From Eubacteriales bacterium (GTDB taxonomy: Bacteria > Bacillota > Clostridia > Oscillospirales > CAG-382), in contig JAQVQF010000055.1 of assembly GCA_028701715.1 (NCBI GenBank), forward strand, positions 1-11,608: a DNA stretch of 11,608 nt, written 5' to 3'. Below, piece after piece: positions 1 to 4,655 of this stretch. A model generated the notes under the pieces. It ran no database searches and was not told the DNA's origin. It saw only the letters and a list, made by a program, of their open reading frames with translations. The translations under genes and the position numbers were made by a program. The stretch's first letter is position 1; each line of letters begins with the position of its first letter.

Positions 1-199
1 CTTTTTTGCCGTCCGTAAGCTTGGCGACGCTTTCCTTGGTATTATAATAATCGGTTTCGAATGTGTTCCCTAAAATGCTGTCGGAGGATATTCCGTAAAC
101 AGGAACACCGAGAAGCAGATTTTTTCTTTTACCGTCGGGAGCTTCCCATGACGGAGGATTATCGAACCGTTCGATAGAGTATTCCTTATAATAAGTCAT
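1..199 (-). CDS. Unrecognised protein, N-terminal part, runs off left edge
   Basis: An open frame begins with ATG at 199 and continues without a stop to the window edge, giving 66 residues. It starts MTYYKEYSIERFDNPP and continues with a polar, Tyr- and Asp-rich stretch including GKRKNLLLGVPVYGI. There is no signal peptide or membrane segment in the visible part and I do not recognise a family. The start is supported by AAAGGA ten bases upstream (around 211-216 on this strand) and by a well-spaced promoter at 228-256. The only nearby alternative ATG, at 210, is out of frame and stops after four codons. The gene is divergent from the Hsp20 gene and has its own promoter, so it is probably an independent transcription unit. 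The coding call rests on open frame, ribosome binding site and promoter together; function is unknown. Confidence 0.7.
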   Translation of the reverse strand, partial: MTYYKEYSIERFDNPPSWEAPDGKRKNLLLGVPVYGISSDSILGNTFETDYYNTKESVAKLTDGKK

Positions 200-227
200 A
201 TTACAGCCATCCTTTACAGTTTTCAAA

Positions 228-256
228 ATTTTATCACAAACATTTATGGAAGTCAA
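228..256 (-). promoter_or_regulatory. Sigma-A-type promoter of the left-edge gene
   Basis: Read on the minus strand: TTGACT (251-256), a 17-base spacer, then TAAAAT (228-233), each hexamer one mismatch from consensus. Transcription would start near 221, about 20 bases before the ATG at 199. Confidence 0.6.
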
Positions 257-304
257 TGATAAAAACACGTCTGCGAACTAATATTATCAAGCGTAAGCTT
301 GCAC

Positions 305-333
305 TTAATAAAGGCATACGACAAAAATATAAA
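305..333 (+). promoter_or_regulatory. Candidate promoter of the Hsp20 gene, upstream of CIRCE
   Basis: TTAATA (305-310), a 17-base spacer and TATAAA (328-333). The -35 is weak (4/6) and the -10 good (5/6). Transcription would begin near 340, placing CIRCE about 11 to 37 bases into the transcript, which is the classical arrangement for HrcA-controlled genes. It competes with a candidate at 381-408. Confidence 0.4.
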
Positions 334-350
334 ACAATATCCGACGATAA

Positions 351-377
351 TTAGCACACAAATAAAATGAGTGCTAA
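351..377 (+). promoter_or_regulatory. CIRCE element (HrcA operator)
   Basis: TTAGCACAC (351-359), a 9-base spacer, then GAGTGCTAA (369-377). The CIRCE consensus is TTAGCACTC-N9-GAGTGCTAA; the right arm is exact and the left arm differs at one position (A for T at 358). Spacer length is exact. CIRCE is the binding site of the heat-shock repressor HrcA, and here it lies about 140 bases upstream of the Hsp20 start. No hrcA, groESL or dnaK gene is in the window. Confidence 0.92.
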
Positions 378-380
378 TTA

Positions 381-408
381 TTTACATATTGATAACACAA
401 TATACAAT
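381..408 (+). promoter_or_regulatory. Alternative promoter of the Hsp20 gene, just downstream of CIRCE
   Basis: TTTACA (381-386), a 16-base spacer and TACAAT (403-408), each 5/6 to consensus. HrcA on the adjacent CIRCE would cover the -35 side. A perfect TATAAT also sits at 418-423 but lacks a good -35. Transcript 5'-end mapping is needed to choose between this and 305-333. Confidence 0.3.
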
Positions 409-503
409 ATTGCAAGGTATAATAACAATGTAAACGGAAAGAGTGCTTACATAAATAAAAAAGGCGGCACGAAAAATTCCATAATAAAAATATATATTGC
501 ATT

Positions 504-508
504 GGAGG
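504..508 (+). promoter_or_regulatory. Ribosome binding site fixing the Hsp20 start
   Basis: GGAGG lies eight bases before the ATG at 517. It selects this start over the longer in-frame ATG at 367, which lies inside the CIRCE element and has no ribosome binding site. Confidence 0.85.
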
Positions 509-516
509 TATCAGTT

Positions 517-969
517 ATGCAAAACAAAAAAAGTAACGAACTCGGTCTTTACAACCCGTTTCGCGAGCTGGATGAATTCCAAAAACGCTTTTTCGGCGAT
601 CCTTACGGATTCTTCGGCAAAAACACTATCATCGAATTCCGAACCGATATCAGGGATGACGGCGATGCGTTTGTCCTTGAAGCGGATCTTCCCGGCTTCA
701 GGAAAGAGGATATCAATGTCGATATAAACAACGACATCATGACCGTCAGAGCCGAGCGGCATTCCGAGCACCGTTCTGAACAAGAAAACGAAACAAAAGG
801 CAAGTATATCCGCTGCGAGCGTTCTTACGGCTCATACAGCAGACAATTTGACCTTTCCGGGGTCAACGCCGAGGGCATCACCGCGAAATACGACAACGGC
901 GTACTTACGATGAATCTCCCCAAGAAGGTTCCCACGGTACCCGAAAGCAGAAGAATCGCAATAGAATAA
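517..969 (+). CDS. Small heat-shock protein, Hsp20/alpha-crystallin family
   Basis: A 150-residue cytoplasmic holdase chaperone that binds unfolding proteins and prevents aggregation without ATP. The N-terminal arm (1-41) is rich in Phe, Tyr and Asn. The alpha-crystallin domain spans about 42-137 and includes EADLPGFRKEDI (55-66) and the family signature around AKYDNGVLTMNLPK (123-136). The C-terminal extension ends RIAIE, containing the I-x-I motif (147-149) that docks neighbouring dimers in the oligomer. Length is normal for a bacterial Hsp20. The start is fixed by GGAGG at 504-508. The CIRCE operator upstream indicates heat induction through HrcA. The gene appears monocistronic, ended by the terminator at 982-1013. 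Family assignment is firm; the particular paralogue name (for example hsp18) cannot be settled. Confidence 0.95.
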   Translation: MQNKKSNELGLYNPFRELDEFQKRFFGDPYGFFGKNTIIEFRTDIRDDGDAFVLEADLPGFRKEDINVDINNDIMTVRAERHSEHRSEQENETKGKYIRCERSYGSYSRQFDLSGVNAEGITAKYDNGVLTMNLPKKVPTVPESRRIAIE

Positions 970-981
970 CCATCCTTCCGC

Positions 982-1013
982 AAAAGGCCGGGCATATGCC
1001 CGGCTGATTTTTT
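982..1013 (+). terminator. Rho-independent terminator of the Hsp20 gene
   Basis: A perfect 18-base palindrome, GCCGGGCATATGCCCGGC (987-1004), is preceded by AAAA and followed by TGATTTTTT. On the opposite strand the same hairpin is followed by a short CTTTT, so it may also stop the convergent GNAT transcript. Its T-tract contains the GNAT stop codon (1012-1014). The core palindrome recurs at 3371. Confidence 0.9.
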
Positions 1014-1551
1014 ATATAAACATTTCACAGGTGCCGGCTTTTTTAAGATATTCCTCAAATGTCATTGAATATTCCGTAATGCTTTCTCCGGTTTTTACAG
1101 CGCGCATTCCGCAATGCGTTGCCATATGAACGGAGCGTATGTTTTTTCGATTTATTTTCGCGCTCACCGCTTTTGCCCTGTTTTCAAAAAACAGAATATT
1201 TAACGCTTCCCGCAACGCGGCTTTACCGAAGCCGCGTCCCCAGAGTTGTTCTTCGCCTATGACATATACGACTTCATAACGATTGTCCGGTAAGTCGAGA
1301 AGCCTTATAAACCCTATTGCTATGTCCGGATTGTGCTTGCCGCACACTAAATAAAAGCGTCCCTTTTGGTTAAAATACAATGTCAACAGATGCGGCTGAA
1401 CATTGTCCAACAGATATAAAAGGCTGTCAGTTGCAAAACGGCTTTCGTTAAGATAACGAATTATGTTTTCGTTTTGTAACCAACCTATAAGCTTGCGAAT
1501 ATCTTCTGCTTTAATATCTTTACGCAAGAATACAGAAGCGGCTTTTTTCAC
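1012..1551 (-). CDS. GNAT-family N-acetyltransferase (RimJ/RimL-like)
   Basis: A 179-residue cytoplasmic protein. The central strand and helix around VVYVIGEEQLWGRGFGKAAL (about 94-113) form the acetyl-CoA pyrophosphate-binding motif A of GNAT enzymes, with a W-G-R-G-F-G version of the Q/R-x-x-G-x-G loop. The following segment ending NIRSVHMATHCGMR (137-150) matches the motif B region of RimL-like acetyltransferases, where the Asn and a helix contact CoA. The acceptor substrate (ribosomal protein N-terminus, amino acid or small molecule) cannot be told. The start is GTG, supported by GAGG eight bases upstream (1560-1563). It lies 24 bases after the stop of the gene at 1576 and is probably last in an operon headed by ribosomal protein L25. 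Confidence 0.85.
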   Translation of the reverse strand: MKKAASVFLRKDIKAEDIRKLIGWLQNENIIRYLNESRFATDSLLYLLDNVQPHLLTLYFNQKGRFYLVCGKHNPDIAIGFIRLLDLPDNRYEVVYVIGEEQLWGRGFGKAALREALNILFFENRAKAVSAKINRKNIRSVHMATHCGMRAVKTGESITEYSMTFEEYLKKAGTCEMFI

Positions 1552-1559
1552 TATGCTTA

Positions 1560-1563
1560 CCTC
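1560..1563 (-). promoter_or_regulatory. Ribosome binding site supporting a GTG start
   Basis: On the minus strand GAGG sits eight bases before the GTG at 1551. No in-frame ATG is close by, so GTG is the likely start of the acetyltransferase. Confidence 0.6.
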
Positions 1564-1575
1564 AAATTCATAATA

Positions 1576-2427
1576 TTAAAGCCCTTCTGCGCCAAGCGCT
1601 GATGGTTCTTTATCTTTAATTTTATTGCTTTCCTTGTCCTTGCTTTTTGCTTTCAGTTTATTGTCAATTCGGTTAATATTACAGAAATACCTATAAAAAC
1701 AATCTATTTTTTCAAAGCGGGGCGTTTCAACAGCGACTGCTCTTATATCGAAAAGGATTTTACGCACAACCGAGCCGGAACAATATTTAATTTCCACACC
1801 GCCCCAGGAGGGAGGCGTGTCGCCTATGTTAAAATAACTCCAATAAAACAGAGTTTCGCTGTCTTCTAATTTTATACGGTAATCATCATGAGCTTTAATT
1901 ATACCGTTAAAACATTCTGTACCGTAAAAATCGTCACGCGTCATAAACGCACCTATTATTTTACGTTCTTGTTCTGGTAATCCCTTCGGTAAACAGGTTA
2001 AAAGACATACGGAGTTAGGCGCAAGCCTTGCGGGTATCCTCGGCTCACCTTTTGAATAACCGCTTACATATCTTCCCGTAAAAATGCTCCATGTACTAAA
2101 AATTTCCCCGGCAGTATTGGCAATAAGACCGAAAACTCCTTGAGAATTAGGTATAATTTTTAAATTGTTCAGTCTTTGCAAGCGTTCATGTGCTTCACGG
2201 AAAGCATTGTCTTTTTTCTTTTCCTCAAGCTCTTTACGGCGCAGCTGAGCTTTGATTTTTTTCTGTTCCTCTGTATCTTCGAAAACGATAAAATTAAGAA
2301 ACGAATCGGGAAACAAAAACTTTTTATTGCCGCTCTGGAAGCTGATATGGATTATGTTTTCCGAAACGCCGGTAATCACTCCTTTGCCGAAAGAAATATG
2401 CATGACTGATTTTCCGATTATATCCAT
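1576..2427 (-). CDS. Unrecognised protein with SH3/Tudor-like N-terminal domain
   Basis: A 283-residue soluble protein. Residues 1-45 carry a G-x-x-V-x-H-x-x-F-G-x-G-x-I pattern (GKSVMHISFGKGVITGV) followed by IIHISFQSGNKKFLFP. This resembles the small SH3/Tudor-like beta-barrel at the end of UvrD/PcrA helicases and of CarD-like or DUF3553-type proteins. Residues 51-90 are strongly charged and probably a coiled coil. Residues about 95-255 form a globular domain with many aromatic residues that I do not recognise. Residues 258-283 are a low-complexity Lys/Asp/Ser tail. The ATG start has AAAGGTG seven bases upstream. It sits 42 bases after the L25 gene and 24 bases before the GNAT gene, so all three are probably co-transcribed. 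A nucleic-acid or RNA polymerase/ribosome contact is possible for the barrel, but function is unknown. Confidence 0.8.
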   Translation of the reverse strand: MDIIGKSVMHISFGKGVITGVSENIIHISFQSGNKKFLFPDSFLNFIVFEDTEEQKKIKAQLRRKELEEKKKDNAFREAHERLQRLNNLKIIPNSQGVFGLIANTAGEIFSTWSIFTGRYVSGYSKGEPRIPARLAPNSVCLLTCLPKGLPEQERKIIGAFMTRDDFYGTECFNGIIKAHDDYRIKLEDSETLFYWSYFNIGDTPPSWGGVEIKYCSGSVVRKILFDIRAVAVETPRFEKIDCFYRYFCNINRIDNKLKAKSKDKESNKIKDKEPSALGAEGL

Positions 2428-2469
2428 AAATTAACACCTTTCATTATATTTCGATTTAATGCGTCTGCA

Positions 2470-3063
2470 TTATTTGTCATCGATTTTTAACAAATTGTCC
2501 GAACGTGGCGCGCCGTATGATGCTTTTCGTATTTCGTTTACTTTTATAATAACGCGGTTTTCCGGTACAAGCAGCTTGAGTTTTTTATTACACGAGATAT
2601 CCAGATCATTCACCGTAACCCTGCCGTCAGCGGGAATTTTAGTCAGATCGATTATAACGCTTTCGATAATATCGGCAGGCAGCGCCTGATATGGTATTTC
2701 GTCTGTAAGCAATATGGCATATCCCGCGATATTTTCTCTGTTTCGTACAATGACCTTTGCTGTACTTACTATTTGTCTTTCGGCTTCAAGAGCTAAAAAA
2801 TTGATGTTTTCCAAGCTGTAATTTGAAACCGAGCGAGATATGTCTTTTATTAAAACATAAATATTTTTATCATTCAGTAATATATTTACCACACCGCCTT
2901 CGCCCTTTTTTTTAAGTACGCTTACTGCCAATCGTTTTTCAATCTGTATCGGAATCGATTCGGGAAGATTCGGCCCATAGATACAGCCGGGTATATAGCC
3001 TGTTTTTCTTAAAGCTTTTGCTTTTACCCCAATGTCGCGCGTTTTAACTGATAATGTAATCAT
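2470..3063 (-). CDS. rplY: 50S ribosomal protein L25, Ctc (general stress protein) form
   Basis: A 197-residue protein of the bL25/Ctc family, which binds 5S rRNA at the central protuberance of the 50S subunit. The N-terminal 5S-binding domain (about 1-92) has the typical AKALRKTGYIPGCIYG (15-30). The C-terminal beta-domain characteristic of the long CTC/TL5 form (about 95-185) contains LPADIIESVIIDLTKI and GRVTVNDL. Length fits the long form (about 185-215 residues). AAAGGAG lies seven bases before the ATG. In Bacillus subtilis the homologue ctc is a general stress gene; whether that holds here is not shown by the sequence. A strong promoter (3229-3257) and an intrinsic terminator inside the leader (3131-3184) precede it. 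The family call is firm; sequence divergence is fairly high. Confidence 0.93.
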   Translation of the reverse strand: MITLSVKTRDIGVKAKALRKTGYIPGCIYGPNLPESIPIQIEKRLAVSVLKKKGEGGVVNILLNDKNIYVLIKDISRSVSNYSLENINFLALEAERQIVSTAKVIVRNRENIAGYAILLTDEIPYQALPADIIESVIIDLTKIPADGRVTVNDLDISCNKKLKLLVPENRVIIKVNEIRKASYGAPRSDNLLKIDDK

Positions 3064-3130
3064 TGTAATTCTCCTTTATGTAAATATTAATATACGATTA
3101 TATTTATGTGTTTCCTATGCTTTTTCGACT

Positions 3131-3184
3131 ATAAAAATAAAAAAGGCTTTTTACATAACACCTTACGGCGTAATACAAAAAGCC
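3131..3184 (-). terminator. Intrinsic terminator / attenuator in the L25 mRNA leader
   Basis: Read on the minus strand, GGCTTTTT (3177-3184) pairs with AAAAAGCC (3145-3152). The stem extends inward through G-U, U-G, A-U and U-A pairs, one U-U mismatch, and ACGCC/GGTGT, closing on a GTAA (GNRA-type) tetraloop. It is followed by TTTTTTATTTTTA (3132-3144). No minus-strand gene lies upstream, while a good minus-strand promoter sits 45 bases upstream and L25 starts 68 bases downstream of the U-tract. It therefore lies in the L25 leader and may act as an attenuator, or release a roughly 90-nt short RNA. Confidence 0.75.
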
Positions 3185-3228
3185 CTTCTTGATAAAGACG
3201 GTTCTTTTCTATTAAATTTTTACTATTT

Positions 3229-3257
3229 ATTATAATATAACATATTTAAAGAGACAA
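3229..3257 (-). promoter_or_regulatory. Sigma-A-type promoter of the L25 operon
   Basis: On the minus strand TTGTCT (3252-3257), a 17-base spacer and a perfect TATAAT (3229-3234). Transcription would start near 3222, giving a leader of about 160 bases. A shifted alternative in the same place, TTGCTT-N17-TATATT, starts a few bases earlier. Confidence 0.65.
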
Positions 3258-3370
3258 AGCAAGCATAAATACAATATTTATTAAAAATTAATTCCTTAGA
3301 CATATTATTTTATTTGTTTTTATTATAAAATAGAAAGCGTTAAAGTTGACAGACGGATACAATGAAAATA

Positions 3371-3392
3371 CCGGGCATATGCCCGGCTTTTT
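3371..3392 (+). terminator. GC-rich terminator palindrome, second copy
   Basis: CCGGGCATATGCCCGG (3371-3386) followed by C and TTTTT (3388-3392), preceded by AAAATA. The 17 bases CCGGGCATATGCCCGGC are identical to the Hsp20 terminator core. No plus-strand gene precedes it for more than 2 kb. It may serve an unseen short RNA or stop read-through; the T-tract favours the plus strand, with a weaker TATTTT on the minus strand. Confidence 0.7.
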
Positions 3393-3430
3393 GTTGTTTA
3401 AAAGCATATATTTCGACAATCAAAAATAAA

Positions 3431-3447
3431 TTATCGTAAAACGATAA
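3431..3447. promoter_or_regulatory. Palindromic candidate operator upstream of the DUF2975/YozG-type operon
   Basis: A perfect inverted repeat TTATCGT-AAA-ACGATAA ends seven bases upstream of the -35 hexamer. A related imperfect palindrome ACGA-AAATA-TCGT (3462-3474) fills the promoter spacer, and TATCGT recurs at 3432-3437 and 3469-3474. The centres are 29 bases apart, close to three helical turns. The second gene of the operon encodes a small XRE regulator, so autoregulation is the simplest reading; binding itself is inferred. Confidence 0.55.
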
Positions 3448-3454
3448 ATAACTA

Positions 3455-3482
3455 TTGACAAACGAAAATATCGTGTTATAAT
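3455..3482 (+). promoter_or_regulatory. Strong sigma-A promoter of the DUF2975/YozG-type operon
   Basis: Perfect TTGACA (3455-3460), a 16-base spacer and perfect TATAAT (3477-3482). Transcription would begin near 3489, just ahead of the ribosome binding site at 3499-3506. A palindrome lies in the spacer, as expected for a repressible promoter. Confidence 0.85.
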
Positions 3483-3498
3483 AACCCCATAAAATAAC

Positions 3499-3506
3499 GG
3501 GGAGAG
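3499..3506 (+). promoter_or_regulatory. Ribosome binding site in front of ATG 3517
   Basis: GGGGAGAG lies about ten bases before the ATG at 3517, ideal for that codon but 39 bases from the ATG at 3546 that opens the DUF2975 frame. Nothing resembling a ribosome binding site precedes 3546, which raises the frameshift or leader-peptide question described for 3517-3546. Confidence 0.7.
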
Positions 3507-3516
3507 ATAAAAACAA

Positions 3517-3546
3517 ATGGAAAAAATTAAAAGACATCAACAATAA
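3517..3546 (+). other. Nine-codon frame overlapping the DUF2975 start: leader peptide or frameshifted N-terminus
   Basis: ATG at 3517 opens MEKIKRHQQ and stops with TAA at 3544-3546, overlapping the next ATG as TAATG. One additional A in the AAAA run at 3529-3532 would make the frame continuous and give MEKIKKTSTI directly before MSIVLKV, which looks like a normal DUF2975 N-terminus. Either the DUF2975 gene carries a one-base deletion (real or a homopolymer sequencing error), or this is a short coupled leader peptide. Confidence 0.45.
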
Positions 3547-4052
3547 TGTCGATAGTGCTGAAGGTGATTTATATTGTTGTCTGTATCGGCGTGGGCTTTC
3601 TGGTCGCCGGGCTGATATTTCTGTCTGTCAACGGAAGCGCCAATGAAATTCATATAGGCGACAGCATTAACATCAGCCTGCCCTTCACCTATGAAGAAAT
3701 CGGTTACGGCGGTTTTCCTCAGCTTATCGCCGGATGTATATTGAATATAATCGCCGGTGTTTTGGGCTTGATTATTATTAAGAACGCTTATATGATTTTT
3801 AAAGAAATAAGCGTCACCGCCCGTCCGTTTGAAAAAATATACGTAAAGCGGCTTAAGACCATCGCGCTTATCATGATAATATCAAATTTCGGGCTGTCCT
3901 TCATACGCGGAATAACCGAATCCATCATGGGCGGTAAAATCGGCAACTGGTTTCAAACATATGATATTTTTACGGCTGTACTCATTTATTGCCTTGCTTT
4001 AATATTCGATTACGGCTGTGATCTGCAAAAGCAGTCCGACGAGACCATATAA
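3546..4052 (+). CDS. DUF2975 (YoaS-like) four-helix membrane protein
   Basis: A 168-residue integral membrane protein with four predicted transmembrane helices at about 3-28, 57-84, 103-122 and 136-158, and a short cytoplasmic-looking tail ending FDYGCDLQKQSDETI. That tail form and its position directly before a small XRE regulator are typical of the DUF2975 family (B. subtilis YoaS, partner YozG). The biochemical role of DUF2975 is not established; the constant pairing suggests the membrane protein modulates the regulator or a membrane stress response. The strong promoter and ribosome binding site point to initiation at ATG 3517 rather than 3546, so the real N-terminus may be ten residues longer if the frame is restored by one base. 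The regulator begins four bases after the stop. Confidence 0.85.
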   Translation: MSIVLKVIYIVVCIGVGFLVAGLIFLSVNGSANEIHIGDSINISLPFTYEEIGYGGFPQLIAGCILNIIAGVLGLIIIKNAYMIFKEISVTARPFEKIYVKRLKTIALIMIISNFGLSFIRGITESIMGGKIGNWFQTYDIFTAVLIYCLALIFDYGCDLQKQSDETI

Positions 4053-4056
4053 AAAT

Positions 4057-4257
4057 ATGATAGTTTTAAGACTTGACCGCGTTATGGCGGACCGTAAAAT
4101 ATCCCTCAACGAGCTTGCGGAAAAGGTCGGCATAACGAACGTAAATTTATCGAACATAAAAACGGGTAAGGTGGCGGCGATAAGGTTTTCCACCCTTGAC
4201 GCCATATGCAGGGCACTCGGCTGCCAACCGGGCGATATATTGGAATACAGCGAATAA
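4057..4257 (+). CDS. Small XRE-family (YozG-like) transcriptional regulator
   Basis: A 66-residue protein made almost entirely of one Cro/C1-type helix-turn-helix domain. SLNELAEKVG (16-25) is the first helix of the motif and ITNVNLSNIKTG (26-37) covers the turn and recognition helix. AIRFSTLDAICRALGCQPGD (41-60) is the conserved closing part of the family and is followed by ILEYSE. Starting at ATG 4057 gives the canonical MIVLRLDRVMADRK beginning; an upstream in-frame ATG at 4018 would overlap the DUF2975 coding region and has no family support. With a four-base gap and no clear ribosome binding site, translation is probably coupled to the preceding gene. The palindromes at 3431-3474 are the likely target, suggesting autorepression. 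It is followed immediately by a terminator. Confidence 0.9.
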   Translation: MIVLRLDRVMADRKISLNELAEKVGITNVNLSNIKTGKVAAIRFSTLDAICRALGCQPGDILEYSE

Positions 4258-4274
4258 ATCATATACTCGGCATT

Positions 4275-4309
4275 GAAAACCGCAAATCGTAAAAGCGGTT
4301 TTCTTTTTT
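4275..4309 (+). terminator. Rho-independent terminator of the DUF2975/YozG-type operon
   Basis: Perfect nine-base stem GAAAACCGC (4275-4283) / GCGGTTTTC (4295-4303), an 11-base loop, then TTTTTT (4304-4309). It lies 17 bases after the regulator stop codon. Confidence 0.95.
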
Positions 4310-4320
4310 ATTGGAATTCA

Positions 4321-4349
4321 TTGAAATTATGCTTTTTTTATGTTATTAT
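4321..4349 (+). promoter_or_regulatory. Sigma-A-type promoter of the DUF6472-like gene and probably the genes behind it
   Basis: TTGAAA (4321-4326), a 17-base spacer and TATTAT (4344-4349), both 5/6 to consensus. It lies just after the preceding terminator and about 65 bases before the ATG at 4415. No terminator is visible between the following genes, so it may drive a long transcript. Confidence 0.6.
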
Positions 4350-4414
4350 TAATTGAGGCAGGACGGCGGTATTCAGAAATATAATGTTTAATCATTAAAT
4401 GGGGGTGAAGAACA

Positions 4415-4618
4415 ATGATTCCGAAAAGCAAAAGTAAAAAATGCGATTCCAACTGCGACACCTGCGCGTATTACGATTATAACGAAAACACCGAAAGCTA
4501 TGAATGCCACATGAATCTCGATGAGGATGAGATGGTGAAATTCCTTTCCGATTCATTTTCAAACTGCCCGTATTATGAGCTATACGACGAATACAAAACC
4601 GTGCAAAAACAAAATTAA
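4415..4618 (+). CDS. Small Cys-rich protein, DUF6472-like
   Basis: A 67-residue acidic cytoplasmic protein with five cysteines: C10, C14, C17, C31 and C51. The core pattern C-D-T-C-A-Y-Y (14-20), YEC (29-31), NLDEDEM (34-40) and the later CPYY (51-54) fits the short clostridial DUF6472 family. C14, C17, C31 and C51 could form a zinc or iron site, but this is inference; the family has no assigned function that I know of. The ATG is preceded by a strong GGGGGTGA ribosome binding site, and a good promoter lies at 4321-4349. It heads a series of plus-strand genes, 37 bases before the PQ-loop-like gene. Confidence 0.8.
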   Translation: MIPKSKSKKCDSNCDTCAYYDYNENTESYECHMNLDEDEMVKFLSDSFSNCPYYELYDEYKTVQKQN

Positions 4619-4655
4619 TATTTAAATCTGTTATCAGGAGATTGTTAAAACTAAT

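Larger units (their letters stand above)
200..516. other. Divergent intergenic region
   Basis: This 317-base AT-rich gap separates the left-edge gene (leftward) from the Hsp20 gene (rightward). It holds the leftward promoter (228-256), candidate rightward promoters (305-333 and 381-408), the CIRCE operator (351-377) and the Hsp20 ribosome binding site (504-508). The open frame running in from an ATG at 367 is only an in-frame extension of Hsp20 across its leader and is not likely to be translated. I see no RNA gene here. Confidence 0.7.
3064..3545. other. 482-base intergenic region with divergent regulatory signals
   Basis: No gene of convincing length lies here. In order it contains the L25 ribosome binding site and leader, a minus-strand terminator hairpin (3131-3184), a minus-strand promoter (3229-3257), a very AT-rich spacer (3258-3345), a GC-rich terminator palindrome (3371-3392), a palindromic candidate operator (3431-3447), a near-perfect plus-strand promoter (3455-3482), and a ribosome binding site with a nine-codon frame just before the DUF2975 gene. 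Confidence 0.75.

Noticed and set aside
13..301. Short direct repeat CGTAAGCTTG near 14-23 and 292-301
   Set aside because: Only ten bases, one copy within coding sequence, no supporting structure; consistent with chance.
367..516. Extended Hsp20 N-terminus from ATG 367
   Set aside because: The ATG lies inside the CIRCE operator, has no ribosome binding site, and the added 50 residues are low-complexity and unlike Hsp20; GGAGG marks ATG 517.
3145..3184. Plus-strand terminator reading of the L25-leader hairpin
   Set aside because: On the plus strand the hairpin is followed by CTTCTTGAT rather than a T-tract; the T-tract is on the minus strand.
3340..3543. 67-residue minus-strand frame in the intergenic region
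   Set aside because: It reads through the terminator palindrome and promoter region and owes its hydrophobic look to AT-rich sequence; no ribosome binding site.
4018..4056. Longer start for the XRE regulator at ATG 4018
   Set aside because: It would overlap the DUF2975 coding region by 35 nt, and the added residues do not belong to the compact YozG-like domain.
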